NCBI GenBank assembly: GCA_000482145.1
Contig: AUXH01000206.1
Span: 1-28,397 of the forward strand
DNA: 28,397 nt
Source: Strigomonas culicis
Taxonomy: Eukaryota; Euglenozoa; Kinetoplastea; Trypanosomatida; Trypanosomatidae
Reading direction: 5' to 3'
The position numbers and the translations under genes are program-made. This document shows, one piece after another, positions 17,455-26,824 of this stretch. The notes under the pieces were generated by a model that saw nothing but the letters and a program-made list of their open reading frames with translations, was not told where the DNA came from and searched no databases. Each line of letters opens with the position of its first letter. Position 1 is the stretch's first letter.

Positions 17455-18624
17455 CTACACAATGGTGACGCAGCCTGCACCGGGCTCCACCTGGACGACG
17501 GGGAAGTGGTAGTACTTCTTCAGCAGCGTGTCGTACTGAGGCACCATGCGGAGGCGGCCGCTGACGACCACCACGTCGCCCTCCTTCAACTTGCTCCTCA
17601 GCGCACCCCAGTAGGCGTCGTCGTGCACGCGCACGGTGTGAAAATCCTTGTCCGGCTCACCCTGCGCCGGGCCCTCGAAGTCGGTCGCGACCGTGAACTG
17701 CAGCACGTGGTCCTCGAACACGTAGCCCTCCTGGATCTCCTGCACCGGCCCCATCAGGAGGTGGCTGTTGACGCAGCGCCAGTGGGCGGCGATGTCGCCC
17801 TCCTCCGGCGCGCCGGGGGCCACGTCCAGGTGATACTGCACCGCCTGCGGCAGCTCCCCGTCCTGCTGCCGCACGTATTCCTCCACACTCACCTTTCCCT
17901 GTGTTGCGTCCTCCGCGCTCTGCGGCGGTGCGCTCGCGGCCGCGGCCGCCTCCGCGGAGCCGGTCGCCGCCGCCGCTGACGCGGACGGCATCTCCATGTT
18001 GTGCTTTGCCTGGTAGTGGTGCTGCAGCGCCGCCTGCAGGCGAAACGTCTTTTGGCACACCGTGCAGACAAAGAGCTGCGCGTCTTCCTCCGCGCCCTCA
18101 CTGGGCCCCGCGCCCTCCGGCTCGTCCGCGGCGGTGGCGGTGGGGCTCGCCGCGGGGACCGTGCTGGGCACCGGCGGAACGGTGGTGCCTGCAGCGAGGG
18201 GGCGGCCGGCGACGCCCGCCAGGAAGCTGTCGAAGCCTGACCCACCCCCCATGACAGGGCGTTCCTCCGGCGGCGGTGCGGCCGGGGCGGGCGCCGCCTT
18301 CTCGTCCCGCGCGGACTGCACCTCCTGCAGTCTCCCGTCCTTGTAGGTGAGGGCCTTGGCCGCGCCGCCGTGCTTCGTCATGATGTGATGGTTCAGCGCG
18401 TTCAGCAGGCGAAAGCTCTTGCCGCACTCGCCGCACTGATAGGTGGCCCCAGCGGGCGCCCGCGCCGGGAGCGTGGAGCGGTAGCATCGGCGCGCCGCGT
18501 ACAGGACGGTGCCGTCGCGCGGTGGGGTCGGCCCCTCGGTCGTGCGTGGCCTCAGCACCGGCACGCTAAACGTCAACGCAACTCGTGCCGCGTTCAGCAA
18601 GCTTCGCACTCGGCAGCTGCGCAT
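17455..18624 (-). CDS. KREPA3: RNA-editing editosome protein, KREPA3 (MP42)-type
   Basis: The 389-aa protein starts with a basic, Arg/Ser/Leu-rich mitochondrial presequence. It has two C2H2 zinc fingers: Cys64-Cys67-His80-His85 (YQCGECGKSFRL) and Cys187-Cys190-His203-His208 (FVCTVCQKTFRL). The C-terminal region (about 283-380) is an OB-fold: strands with VVVVSGRLRMVPQYD near the end are typical. Two fingers plus a C-terminal OB-fold define the KREPA1-3 proteins of the kinetoplastid editing core complex, which carries out uridine insertion/deletion on mitochondrial mRNAs. Trypanosoma brucei KREPA3 is about the same length, whereas KREPA1 and KREPA2 are much longer, hence the choice. An Ala/Pro-rich linker separates the fingers. 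The presence of this gene identifies the organism as a kinetoplastid. Confidence 0.88.
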   Translation of the reverse strand: MRSCRVRSLLNAARVALTFSVPVLRPRTTEGPTPPRDGTVLYAARRCYRSTLPARAPAGATYQCGECGKSFRLLNALNHHIMTKHGGAAKALTYKDGRLQEVQSARDEKAAPAPAAPPPEERPVMGGGSGFDSFLAGVAGRPLAAGTTVPPVPSTVPAASPTATAADEPEGAGPSEGAEEDAQLFVCTVCQKTFRLQAALQHHYQAKHNMEMPSASAAAATGSAEAAAAASAPPQSAEDATQGKVSVEEYVRQQDGELPQAVQYHLDVAPGAPEEGDIAAHWRCVNSHLLMGPVQEIQEGYVFEDHVLQFTVATDFEGPAQGEPDKDFHTVRVHDDAYWGALRSKLKEGDVVVVSGRLRMVPQYDTLLKKYYHFPVVQVEPGAGCVTIV

Positions 18625-18898
18625 GGCAAGGACAGCAGCGTCTCGCGGCGAAACACCTACCGAGAGATGAACTAGAAAGGGAGAGCTGTAGATCTCGCTG
18701 TATGTGAAGGACTAAGTGAACAGCTATGGTTCTTCCAGGTGAAAAAGAAGGACCAGAAGAATGGAGGAAGAGGAGCTCACACCAGTCACAGCATCAATGG
18801 AAACTACAAATCATTCCGCCCCAGGAACACAAGAAGAGCCTCCCTTTGCAAAAGTGCGCAAGTAGTCAAACGTAATCGCTGTGTGAGGCTAAGGTAAG

Positions 18899-20311
18899 TT
18901 AAATGTCGAACACGTTTTTGGCCCGCCACAGCTCCACAACGGCCCGCCAGACGGTGCAGAGGATCTGGTCGCAGGCGTCGTCCGCCCCCGGCGCCGCGCC
19001 CAGGTCGAGCAACGGGCGGCACTCCATACGCAGCCCGTCCAGGATCCCATCCGTCGCGCTCTCCGATGCAACGAGCCCGGGGACGACCGCATCGCAGGGG
19101 CCGCCGGTCACAAAGGCCGTGAACAGGTTCTCCAGCCACGGTAAGCTGGCGCTCACCCGATCGACCTTGCGGCGGGTCACCCGCGTCGTGAGCTCCACCT
19201 CCGCAGCCCCGCCCAGTAGGCTGGACAGTACCTCCTCGTACGCCGCCGCATCGGCCTCCGTCAGGAGGCGTATGCGCGAGAGCCACTCCCCCGCGGACAC
19301 CCGCACCGTCGCCGTGAAGACAGGCATGTTGAAGAGCCAACTTCGCGACTGCATCCTCGCAATATCTTCCGCGACGGTGAGGGCGTCGCCGCGCTGGTGC
19401 CGCCGCCCCTCACCGTACAGGAACGGCATGTTGACGCGGCTGTCACTCGCGCCAGCGACATCCAGCGCCACGCCCGCGCGCTCGCCGCCGTCGCGCCACA
19501 CGTCACGGAGCGCGTCGACGGGCAGTGCCTGCGGCGCGTCGTGTGAGAGAATGAGCGGCGCGCAGTGGTGGAAAAAGCGAGTCATGGCGTGCTCCAGGTC
19601 GCCCGCCGCCTCGCCCGGCGCGGTGGGCGGGGGCGGCCACACGCCCGTGCTCTGCAGCGTCGTGACGGGCGATCGCACAGAGTCGACGGAGGTGGTCTCG
19701 AAGTGGGTGAAGTCCCCCTCCGGCTTCAGATAGCGGCCCAGGTGCGGCAGGTCGCTGGACACGAGCAGCGTGCAGTGGTGAAAGGCAATGCTGCCTGTCA
19801 CGCGCATCGCCGACCCCGTGATCTTGCGCCCGTCGAGGAAGAGGTCGTGCCGCCCGGTCGTGCCGAGCCGGCTCCCCTCGATGCCGCACAGCGCCATCAG
19901 GCCCAGCCGCAGTATCTGGATCGTCTTCTCCGGCGCGTAATCCTTGCGGTGCGTGAAGAAGGAGAAGCACAGGTTGCCCGCGTCATGGTAGACCGCGCCG
20001 CCGCCGGAGGACCGCCGCGCGATGGGCACGCCATCCGCCTGACAGCGGCGCAGCGCCGCCTCCTGGATGACGTTTTGGTTGCGGCCAATGACGACGCAGG
20101 GGTCGTTGCGGTAGAGGAACAGAAGGTACTCCTTCTCGTTGAGGCAGAGCCCCCGCAAGAGTGCCTCCTCCGCTACCAGGTTCTCAAATATGTTCCGGGA
20201 GTTCGAGACGCCGACCGCGGTGGGCGTGGGGAAGTAGCGGCTAGCCGCGCTGAACGTGCTCTTCGATTGGATGAAGTCATCAAAGCGGAGGATTCGTTTA
20301 GCTTTATGCAT
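18899..20311 (-). CDS. LPLA: Lipoate-protein ligase (LplA family)
   Basis: The 470-aa protein carries the BPL/LplA/LipB fold. Visible signatures are GRNQN (76-80), the lipoate-binding loop RRSSGGGAVYHD (99-110), AGNLCFSF (111-118) and RKITGSAMR (162-170), with Lys163 as the conserved ligase lysine. The reaction activates lipoate with ATP and attaches it to lysine on the E2 subunits of pyruvate and oxoglutarate dehydrogenases and on the glycine cleavage H-protein, in the mitochondrion. The first 38 residues, rich in Arg/Lys/Ser, look like an import presequence. The protein is longer than E. coli LplA (about 338 aa), with a Pro-rich insert near 220-240 and a longer C-terminal accessory domain. 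The start is the first ATG after a spacer. Confidence 0.93.
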   Translation of the reverse strand: MHKAKRILRFDDFIQSKSTFSAASRYFPTPTAVGVSNSRNIFENLVAEEALLRGLCLNEKEYLLFLYRNDPCVVIGRNQNVIQEAALRRCQADGVPIARRSSGGGAVYHDAGNLCFSFFTHRKDYAPEKTIQILRLGLMALCGIEGSRLGTTGRHDLFLDGRKITGSAMRVTGSIAFHHCTLLVSSDLPHLGRYLKPEGDFTHFETTSVDSVRSPVTTLQSTGVWPPPPTAPGEAAGDLEHAMTRFFHHCAPLILSHDAPQALPVDALRDVWRDGGERAGVALDVAGASDSRVNMPFLYGEGRRHQRGDALTVAEDIARMQSRSWLFNMPVFTATVRVSAGEWLSRIRLLTEADAAAYEEVLSSLLGGAAEVELTTRVTRRKVDRVSASLPWLENLFTAFVTGGPCDAVVPGLVASESATDGILDGLRMECRPLLDLGAAPGADDACDQILCTVWRAVVELWRAKNVFDI

Positions 20312-20581
20312 GTTGTGTGAATCCGTCAGACATCCTACAGTGCACTGAAAGGTAATCTAGAACAGGGGGGACAAACGGTGGAGGGGAAAGAGTACATACG
20401 TGTGTGTATACGCATACAGCTTTGCGCAAGTGTATCTTACTGTAATAAAAACAATACAAAGAACAACATACAATAAAAAGGTACGAATCCAATGTAGAAT
20501 ATACATAAAGGGAGAACGACAAGGAAAAAAAAAACATCAAACGTATGTATACAGGAATTCAGGTGGAAAAAAAAACATGTT

Positions 20582-20827
20582 CTACTCTTGTGCCTCATCA
20601 GCCGTCACTACCTGCTGCGCGGCAGATGCTGGCACTTCCACTACGTTGCTCGATTTTGACCTCCGCAACAGGTAGAGCGCCAAGTAGTCTACAGGGTTCG
20701 CTGGCCTCACGCGGCACACATCTTCCAAGCCCTGAGAAAGAACGTACATAACGGATTCCTCCAAGTACTCTTGTGTGCTCTGCGCACACTTCTCCATCGG
20801 TAGTGTTAGCGATGCGGCTGTTTCCAT
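20582..20827 (-). CDS. Dpy-30 domain protein
   Basis: The 81-aa protein contains a Dpy-30-type helical hairpin at about residues 20-57 (EYLEESVMYVLSQGLEDV, then RPANPVDYLALYLLRR). The motif dimerises and docks amphipathic helices of partners. In metazoans and yeast it occurs in SET1/MLL histone methyltransferase complexes, and also in flagellar radial-spoke and PKA-anchoring-like proteins. In trypanosomatids a flagellar role is as likely as a chromatin role. The frame stays open 18 codons upstream with an Asn/Lys-rich run, but the Met at 20827 starts the normal-looking sequence. No membrane or targeting signal is visible. Confidence 0.85.
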   Translation of the reverse strand: METAASLTLPMEKCAQSTQEYLEESVMYVLSQGLEDVCRVRPANPVDYLALYLLRRSKSSNVVEVPASAAQQVVTADEAQE

Positions 20828-21341
20828 TGTTGTTGTGCTTTTCTTCTTGTTTCTGATATCTTTTTTGTTGTTGTTGTTCACGCAACTAGAGTCCTAACAC
20901 ACACACACACACACACACATACACAAAGAAAAGGAAAAAAAAACACCACTAATCCCAGAAGAGAGGAAAGGATGGTAAGACATACATGAAGTATACAAGA
21001 AATGAAAAAGATGACGACCCATGTCACTTACACTGGTAGATATACAGACGCACTGGCAGCTGAGTGTGCTTAAGAGGCACTCATTGCAATGCCTCAGCCA
21101 GAGAACACGAAAAAAGAAACGAGTAGATTATGATATTACTGAATTCATTTTAAATCGCCTACAACTATATACGTTCCTTATACTTATTAAAAAAGGAAGG
21201 TGAAAAAAAAACAGAACAGTAACGTGACTACAATACGCTCAAGAAGAAGGACAACGAGAGAAGAAAAAAGAAAAAGTTCAGTTTTCAGATAAGGACAAGT
21301 TATGTCCTTTTCTATTCTTCTTTGTCATACCTTTTCTACTT
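20828..21341. other. Spacer between the P5A ATPase and the Dpy-30 gene
   Basis: This 514-bp stretch holds no gene I can support. It contains the (AC)n run at 20897-20920 and several plus-strand A-rich runs. A weak plus-strand frame at 21021-21203 has no start context or conserved look. Confidence 0.55.
20897..20920. repeat. (AC)11 microsatellite
   Basis: Alternating A and C from 20897 to 20918, read as (GT)11 on the transcribed strand, lie 70 bp upstream of the Dpy-30 start. It is a possible part of the 5' UTR or splice region. Confidence 0.95.
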
Positions 21342-24300
21342 CTAGTAGTCTGTAAATAATCGCAACGACACTTGCTCGATGGTGAAACAGCCCAGGGCAT
21401 CGACAACGAGAAGTTGCACAAATTTATCGCGGAACTCTGAGGACGGAAAGTTAACGAACTCGAACAGGGTGTTCACCTCCTCGTCTGCTTCGGTCGCAAA
21501 GTAGAAGATCACAATGGAGAGAACGATCAAGGCAATGAACATGGGTCGGTTCTTGCGGATGCTCTCCATGAAGGGCTCACCGCGGTAGTTCACGGCAAAC
21601 GTGACGCCCGAGATGAGCGTGGTCATGAGGAACATGGTGGAGTTTAGCAGTGTCGGCTTGAACGTCTCGTCCTCCACGGCCCGGCGCATCTCCTCGATGC
21701 CCTCCCTGTCTACTTCGGCCACCATGGCCGCGGTCTGCACCATGCTGTACAGGTGCAGCGCGAACTGCAGAAAGACGGTGGTGATCATGTAGGGGTGGAA
21801 CAGCCGCGTCACCGGGCGCTGCGGGCACAGATTGGGCAGCGGCTTGCTGCGCGACATGCACATGAAGCAGACGGAGAGAATCATGCCGGAGAGGATCATT
21901 TGCTTCTCGCCCAGCTTCACACCCTCGCAGCGCAGCACGGACATGGAGTACGCCGACACAAGGCAGTTCAGCGCGAGGATCTTGTACATCATGTGCGTCG
22001 TTACGAGCGTCGTGCGGCCCAGCCGCACAATGTCGCACACGGACGTGAGGGCCTTGGAGCGGCACGTGAAGGGGGCCGCGATGGAGGCGTCACCGAGCTT
22101 GATCATCGGCGGCCCGCCAAAGTTCTCGTCGTCCGCGTTGAAGAGCGACTCCACCAGAAAGTCCGTTTCCGAGAGTGCGTTGTTCTTTGGCGGCGCAATG
22201 GCCTTTGCATCCGCCTTCTCCTTCTCCGCCGCCTGTAGCTTCTTGTTCCAGGCAGCGATCTGCGCGATCTCCGTCTTGCGTCGCGCCTCGAGCATCTTCC
22301 ACTTCATGAGCATGCTGAAGCCAGCCGTCTGCGGCGGCTGCGGCGGCACGACGGTGAACTGAAAGCCAGCCGGGATCTTGTGGTCCGCCGGCACGTCGGG
22401 CTCGTTGTGCGTCTGCGGCCCGACCGGCTTGTCCTTCTGGTCGGCCGCGGGCGCGACGGAGGCAGAGTTGAGCACGGCGATGCCCGCGTGCGCCTGCTTC
22501 AGCGCGCCGACGTCGTTCGTGCCGTCGCCGGCCATCATGACCATGTGGTTCTTCTTCTTGAGGTCGTTCACGATGTCCTCCTTCTGCGTCGGGGCGCAGC
22601 GCGCCCAGATGGTGACCTGCTCGTTGTACTCCTCCACGATGGCGTGGAAAGCGTCCGCGGAGAGCACCTCTGCGTTGACGCAGAGATCCCACTGGCCGTC
22701 CTTCGGCGCCTTCACCTGCCGCGTGCGCACGAAGGTGCCGCCCAGCACCTGCGCCTTGTCGGAGGCCACCACCTCCCCGGTCGCCGCATCCGCCCACGTG
22801 ATCTTGCCTTTCTCCTCCTCCCTCGCAACGAGCTGGCGCGCGGACAGCAGCATCGACACGTCACGGCCAACGCAGATGGCGGTTTGCACCGAGTCCCCGG
22901 TGATGATGACACACCGGTGACTGCCGCCCTGCAGGTTCTCAATCGTCTCCTGCGCGTCCTTCTTCAACGGGCATACGTACACGGCCAGCCCGGCGAAGGT
23001 GAGGTTCTTCTCCACGTCCTGGCGCTTCTTGGTGGCAATCTCCTGCTTGGAGGTGCCCTCGCTCGAATCCAGCTTGCGGTAGGCGAGGGCGATGACGCGA
23101 TAGCCCTCCGAGGCCGTCTTCTCCGCCACCCGCTGCGCCTCCTTCGGCATGTCCACGCAGAGCGCGGCAATCGCCTCCGGAGAGCCCTTCGCGACCACGT
23201 ACTTGCCCTCCCGCGAGGAGATGATGCACGACATGCGGCGCAGTGCCGCCAGGAAGGGGAAGCGCGCGACGATGCGGTAGTTGCGCCGCGGGTCCGCCAC
23301 GACCGGCGCCGTCTTCTGGCTCTTCTCGTCCTCCTCCTTCTTCTTTGGCGGGTTGTGGATGACGTCGCCAGACTCGCCCATCGAGTAGCCGAGCGCCGCC
23401 GTGGCCGCCTTCTCCATCTCGTCACCGGCCAGCGTGTTTTCGTCGAGATAGACGAGTGAGTGGCACGTGGCGAGGACCATCTCGGAGTACTTGGGGATCA
23501 TTTTCATCTTGTTGAGAATACCGTTTCCGTCCACCATGTTCACACCGGCAAAGAGCATCTCGTCCGTCGTCAGCGTGCCCGTCTTGTCGAAGCAGCACGT
23601 GTCCACCATGCCCGCGAAGGGGATGCGAAAGGGCTCCGTGCAGAACACCTTCAACTTCGTGAGCGACAGCAGCGTCGTGTTCACCGCCAGCGAGAGCTCC
23701 ATGGGCAACTCGGAGGGCACGACGGAGGTGATGATTTGGACGCACGACAGGAAGAGCCTCCAGCGGCTGCGGCTCGGATCGGCGAGGCCGCGGCGGAGCA
23801 GATACCCACTCGCCGCGAGCGCGAAGACGACGAGCACGCCGATGAAGGCGAAGGCCTCGCCACTGTTCTCACTGATGCGCCCCTGGCTGTGCAGGATAGT
23901 CCGCAGCAGCTTCCCCTGCTTGGTCTCGAACCCCGTCTTAAGCACCACCGCCAGCGCGCACTTCCTCGCACCCTCCGCATTGGCGTCGACCTGCGGCCCG
24001 CTGCTCAGCAGGATCTGCGTGCCGGCGAAGAGCATGTGGCGCGCGTGCTTCTTCATGCTGAACTGGAGATCGGAGTGGTCCGGCGCCTCCTTCAGCTGCG
24101 GGGTCGACTCGCCGGTGAGCGACGCCTCGTTCACCACCGCGGTGCCCTTCACGAGCAGCGCATCCACAGGGCACGCCATGTTGTTCGGCACCACGAAGAT
24201 GTCCAGCGGCAGCAGCTCGTTCGTGCGAACGACGACCTCCTTCTTGTTGCGGATGACGGTGATATCCCGCACGGGCACCTCCGCCATGTCTCGCAGTGTC

Positions 24301-25061
24301 TTCATGTTGCGGATGCGCTGGTAGATGGTCGTGCACTCCATGCCGACCATCATGACGCCGGTGAAGACGGAGAAGTACCAGTACTCATCCAGGCACCACA
24401 GAAGCACGGTGAACATCTGGAACACAAAAAAGGGCGCCAGTGCGTGGTCGACGAAGAGGTCTTGGAAGTCTGGAATCACCACCTCCATCACGTTCATGCC
24501 GTACTGGTCCAGCTGCTCCTCGCGCTGCGACTGCTTGTTGAGCCCCTCCCAGTCCACGTAGTAGGAGAAGGGGTGGTCCACCGGAAAGCGCGGCTTGACA
24601 AAGAGGCCCTGCGCCTCGTCCAGCTTCCACTTGCGCTGCTGGAATAGAAAGCACGGCGGGTGGCCGTCCTCCGTCTCCTGAATGAGCGGCACAATCTCGG
24701 ACTCTCCCTTGTGCTCCCGCGTGATCACCAGCACATGCGACGCCTCGTGCAGCTTCTCCAGCGGCATCTTGTTGAAGAGAATCCTCGCACGGAAGCTCAC
24801 GGACCAGATGGTGAAGAGAGACAAAAAGGCGTGAAGGAACACCACAAACGGGAAGCAGATGGCATGAAAAAAGTCAATGTACACCTGGTTCACCAAATAG
24901 GTGACAGGGTCCCAGACGAGCTGTGGATAGTAATACAAGCTGACGGTCACCACGTACAGAAGCGCAAAGGGCCATACCGTAATCCAGACGGACCAGTGTT
25001 TCTTTGTCAGCAGACGGATTTCCTTAATCATCGAGTTATCAATAATACAGGAGTCCCCCAT
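21342..25061 (-). CDS. P5A-type P-type ATPase (Spf1/ATP13A1-like)
   Basis: The protein is 1239 aa from the ATG at 25061, the first ATG after a good splice-acceptor pattern. P-type ATPase motifs are in order: actuator TGES at 316-319, the phosphorylated Asp492 in CFDKTGTLTTDE, and the hinge GDGTNDVGALKQ at 845-856. The membrane-4 motif reads VVPSELPMELS; P5A proteins typically have PPELP, which sets them apart from the P1-P4 classes. The region RSKALTSVCDIVRLGRTTLVTT and KILALNCL are also P5A hallmarks. Family members sit in the ER and extract mislocalised or mis-inserted transmembrane helices. About 100 basic, Pro/Lys-rich residues separate the hinge from the C-terminal membrane domain. The N-terminal hydrophobic segments (about 25-85) fit the extra P5 helices. 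Confidence 0.93.
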   Translation of the reverse strand: MGDSCIIDNSMIKEIRLLTKKHWSVWITVWPFALLYVVTVSLYYYPQLVWDPVTYLVNQVYIDFFHAICFPFVVFLHAFLSLFTIWSVSFRARILFNKMPLEKLHEASHVLVITREHKGESEIVPLIQETEDGHPPCFLFQQRKWKLDEAQGLFVKPRFPVDHPFSYYVDWEGLNKQSQREEQLDQYGMNVMEVVIPDFQDLFVDHALAPFFVFQMFTVLLWCLDEYWYFSVFTGVMMVGMECTTIYQRIRNMKTLRDMAEVPVRDITVIRNKKEVVVRTNELLPLDIFVVPNNMACPVDALLVKGTAVVNEASLTGESTPQLKEAPDHSDLQFSMKKHARHMLFAGTQILLSSGPQVDANAEGARKCALAVVLKTGFETKQGKLLRTILHSQGRISENSGEAFAFIGVLVVFALAASGYLLRRGLADPSRSRWRLFLSCVQIITSVVPSELPMELSLAVNTTLLSLTKLKVFCTEPFRIPFAGMVDTCCFDKTGTLTTDEMLFAGVNMVDGNGILNKMKMIPKYSEMVLATCHSLVYLDENTLAGDEMEKAATAALGYSMGESGDVIHNPPKKKEEDEKSQKTAPVVADPRRNYRIVARFPFLAALRRMSCIISSREGKYVVAKGSPEAIAALCVDMPKEAQRVAEKTASEGYRVIALAYRKLDSSEGTSKQEIATKKRQDVEKNLTFAGLAVYVCPLKKDAQETIENLQGGSHRCVIITGDSVQTAICVGRDVSMLLSARQLVAREEEKGKITWADAATGEVVASDKAQVLGGTFVRTRQVKAPKDGQWDLCVNAEVLSADAFHAIVEEYNEQVTIWARCAPTQKEDIVNDLKKKNHMVMMAGDGTNDVGALKQAHAGIAVLNSASVAPAADQKDKPVGPQTHNEPDVPADHKIPAGFQFTVVPPQPPQTAGFSMLMKWKMLEARRKTEIAQIAAWNKKLQAAEKEKADAKAIAPPKNNALSETDFLVESLFNADDENFGGPPMIKLGDASIAAPFTCRSKALTSVCDIVRLGRTTLVTTHMMYKILALNCLVSAYSMSVLRCEGVKLGEKQMILSGMILSVCFMCMSRSKPLPNLCPQRPVTRLFHPYMITTVFLQFALHLYSMVQTAAMVAEVDREGIEEMRRAVEDETFKPTLLNSTMFLMTTLISGVTFAVNYRGEPFMESIRKNRPMFIALIVLSIVIFYFATEADEEVNTLFEFVNFPSSEFRDKFVQLLVVDALGCFTIEQVSLRLFTDY

Positions 25062-25377
25062 TTTTGCGGCGCTGATAACAGAAATCAAAGAGTAGGGTGG
25101 AAAACGGGTACAGAAATATTCGAATTCCTATTGAGAAGAAAAAAAAAAGAGCAATAATAAGCTCTACTAGTACGTTTTCTTTCAGAGAGGAAAAACGAAA
25201 AATGAAGAAGAGGATGGAGAAGAACCACATAGAGCAGAAGGAAACACAAAGGCAAATCATAACAGTAGTCAAATGCAAAAACAAAACATTGACAGAGAGA
25301 ACAAAAAAGCTAAAAAGAGAAGGTCAGATTGTTCACATGAACTCTACAATTCTGTATCAGCAAGAAGCTGAGAAGGC
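25062..25377. other. Spacer upstream of the P5A ATPase
   Basis: 316 bp without a gene. Apart from the splice signal, the plus strand is strongly purine-rich (about 25180-25270), so the transcript strand is pyrimidine-rich. This would include the 3' UTR of the Sel1-repeat gene. Confidence 0.5.
25128..25152 (-). promoter_or_regulatory. Candidate SL trans-splice acceptor for the P5A ATPase
   Basis: On the minus strand the tract CTCTTTTTTTTTTCTTCTC is followed by AATAG, with AG at 25129-25128. No ATG occurs between this AG and 25061, so it supports that start and a leader near 66 nt. Confidence 0.5.
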
Positions 25378-26439
25378 TTACGTTATGCGCTGAAGAAGCA
25401 AGGTAGCCTCGTCACTTCCCTTCTCTACCGCCGCGGATAGCCACCGCTTCGCGTCTGCCAGCATCTTCGCGGACGCCTCCTCCGACACAACGCCGTTTGC
25501 GAGGCCTTCCTGCGACGCCTCCAGCCACAGCTTCCCCAAGTTGAGCTGCGACGGCGCGTACCCGATCTCCGCCGCCTGCGTGTACCACTGGATCGCCTCG
25601 CCCCAGTCCGTCTCTAGCTGCCACGCGCCGCCGGCGACGCCCTCCTCGTACAGCTCCCCGAGCTCGTGCATCGCGGGCACGTACCCGACCGCCGCGGCGC
25701 GCTGCAGCCACGTGAGCGCCGCGCGCGGGTCGGCCGGCACCGCGTCCCCGTGCCGCAGCAGCGCCGCGACGCGCAGCATCGCGCCGGGGTGGCGCGCCGC
25801 CACGGCCGCGTCCAGCCGGCGCAGGTCGTCCGCGTCCAGCGCCGCCGGCGCGGCCAGCGCGCAGCGCAGCTCGACGATTGCCTCCTGCAGCAGCGCCAGG
25901 CCGGCGGGGGGCGGCCGCAGCGCGGCCGCGGCCGCCTCGCCGCGCAGCAGCACCTGCAGCGCGCGCTCCGTGCCCCCGGCGCGGCACGCCTCGACCAGAC
26001 ACGTCGCGACGGCGGCGCTGCCGGCGATGAGCGTGCCGGCAGACGGCCGCCGCTCGCAGGTCTGCACCACCGTCTGGAGGATCGCCAGCACCTCCGCCGG
26101 CAGCACAGGCGGCTGCGCCTGCAGCGCGTAGTGGAGGTGCTCCAGCAGGAAGCCACCCTCCCCGCCCTCGGCGCTCCGCTGCGGGATGCCTTTGGACGAG
26201 GCCGCCTTTGTTTGCTTCTTCGTCGTGAGATTGCCGGGCGGCGCCTTCGCGGGCGCCAGGACGCCGGACGGCGGCGGCGGGGTGCTGTGAGTGAAGGATG
26301 CCGGAAGCCGTGCGAGGCCCTTCGTCGCCTTCGCCTTACTCGGGGAGGAGCTGGGGCGGGGCAGGTCATACAGATTGAAGCCTATTTCGATCAGTTTTCC
26401 CTTCACAGCCTTGGGCTTCGAGGGCACCTTGGATGCCAT
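25378..26439 (-). CDS. Sel1-like repeat protein
   Basis: The protein is 353 aa from the ATG at 26439. The first 90 residues are basic and Pro/Lys/Ser-rich, without structure. The middle (about 100-210) is an Ala/Leu-rich helical region. Residues about 215-350 contain Sel1-like repeats: paired helices with the pattern A-x-x-W-x-x-x-A-A-x-x-G, as in ALTWLQRAAAVGYVPAMHEL, AIQWYTQAAEIGYAPSQLNL and AKRWLSAAVEKGSDEATLLL. Such solenoids are protein-binding scaffolds, often linked to ER or membrane quality control or signalling. The coding sequence is extremely GC-rich compared with its neighbours. No specific orthologue is recognised. The open frame upstream of 26439 is spacer sequence. Confidence 0.85.
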   Translation of the reverse strand: MASKVPSKPKAVKGKLIEIGFNLYDLPRPSSSPSKAKATKGLARLPASFTHSTPPPPSGVLAPAKAPPGNLTTKKQTKAASSKGIPQRSAEGGEGGFLLEHLHYALQAQPPVLPAEVLAILQTVVQTCERRPSAGTLIAGSAAVATCLVEACRAGGTERALQVLLRGEAAAAALRPPPAGLALLQEAIVELRCALAAPAALDADDLRRLDAAVAARHPGAMLRVAALLRHGDAVPADPRAALTWLQRAAAVGYVPAMHELGELYEEGVAGGAWQLETDWGEAIQWYTQAAEIGYAPSQLNLGKLWLEASQEGLANGVVSEEASAKMLADAKRWLSAAVEKGSDEATLLLQRIT

Positions 26440-26824
26440 GTTGCACGGAAGAGAAGAACAAATAATAATAAAAAAACCAAAGGTACTGTACAATAAATAG
26501 TATGCTAGAAGCGCAACGCACATGCAGAAGGGTCATAATACAGAAACGCGTAAGAGTAGAAGAAACAGTGAAGCACAGCACGCAGATCACACGTATTATT
26601 TTCCCAACTCATAACACTAAGGGATATCACGTGAAAGAATGGCACTCGACATTCAAAAGCAGGAAAAAAGTTCACAAAAGCCTTAAAGTATGTCATGATT
26701 CTTAACCTAATTCAACACAGTCTTTTTTATTTCCTTTCTGTGTGTGTGCACGGCATTCTTTGCATCCATGCGCACTATAGGAAAAGAAAAGAAAAACAGA
26801 CATAACTACTTCAACTAATTGCAC
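26440..26824. other. Spacer downstream of the small membrane-protein gene
   Basis: 385 bp without a recognisable gene. A T-rich plus-strand patch lies near 26722-26742. Short open frames on both strands here are not protein-like. Confidence 0.5.

Noticed and set aside
5174..20311. The idea that the mitochondrial genes form a functional operon
   Set aside because: Directional clusters in kinetoplastids group unrelated genes, and the intervening genes here (RPN10, P5A ATPase, Dpy-30) do not share the theme.
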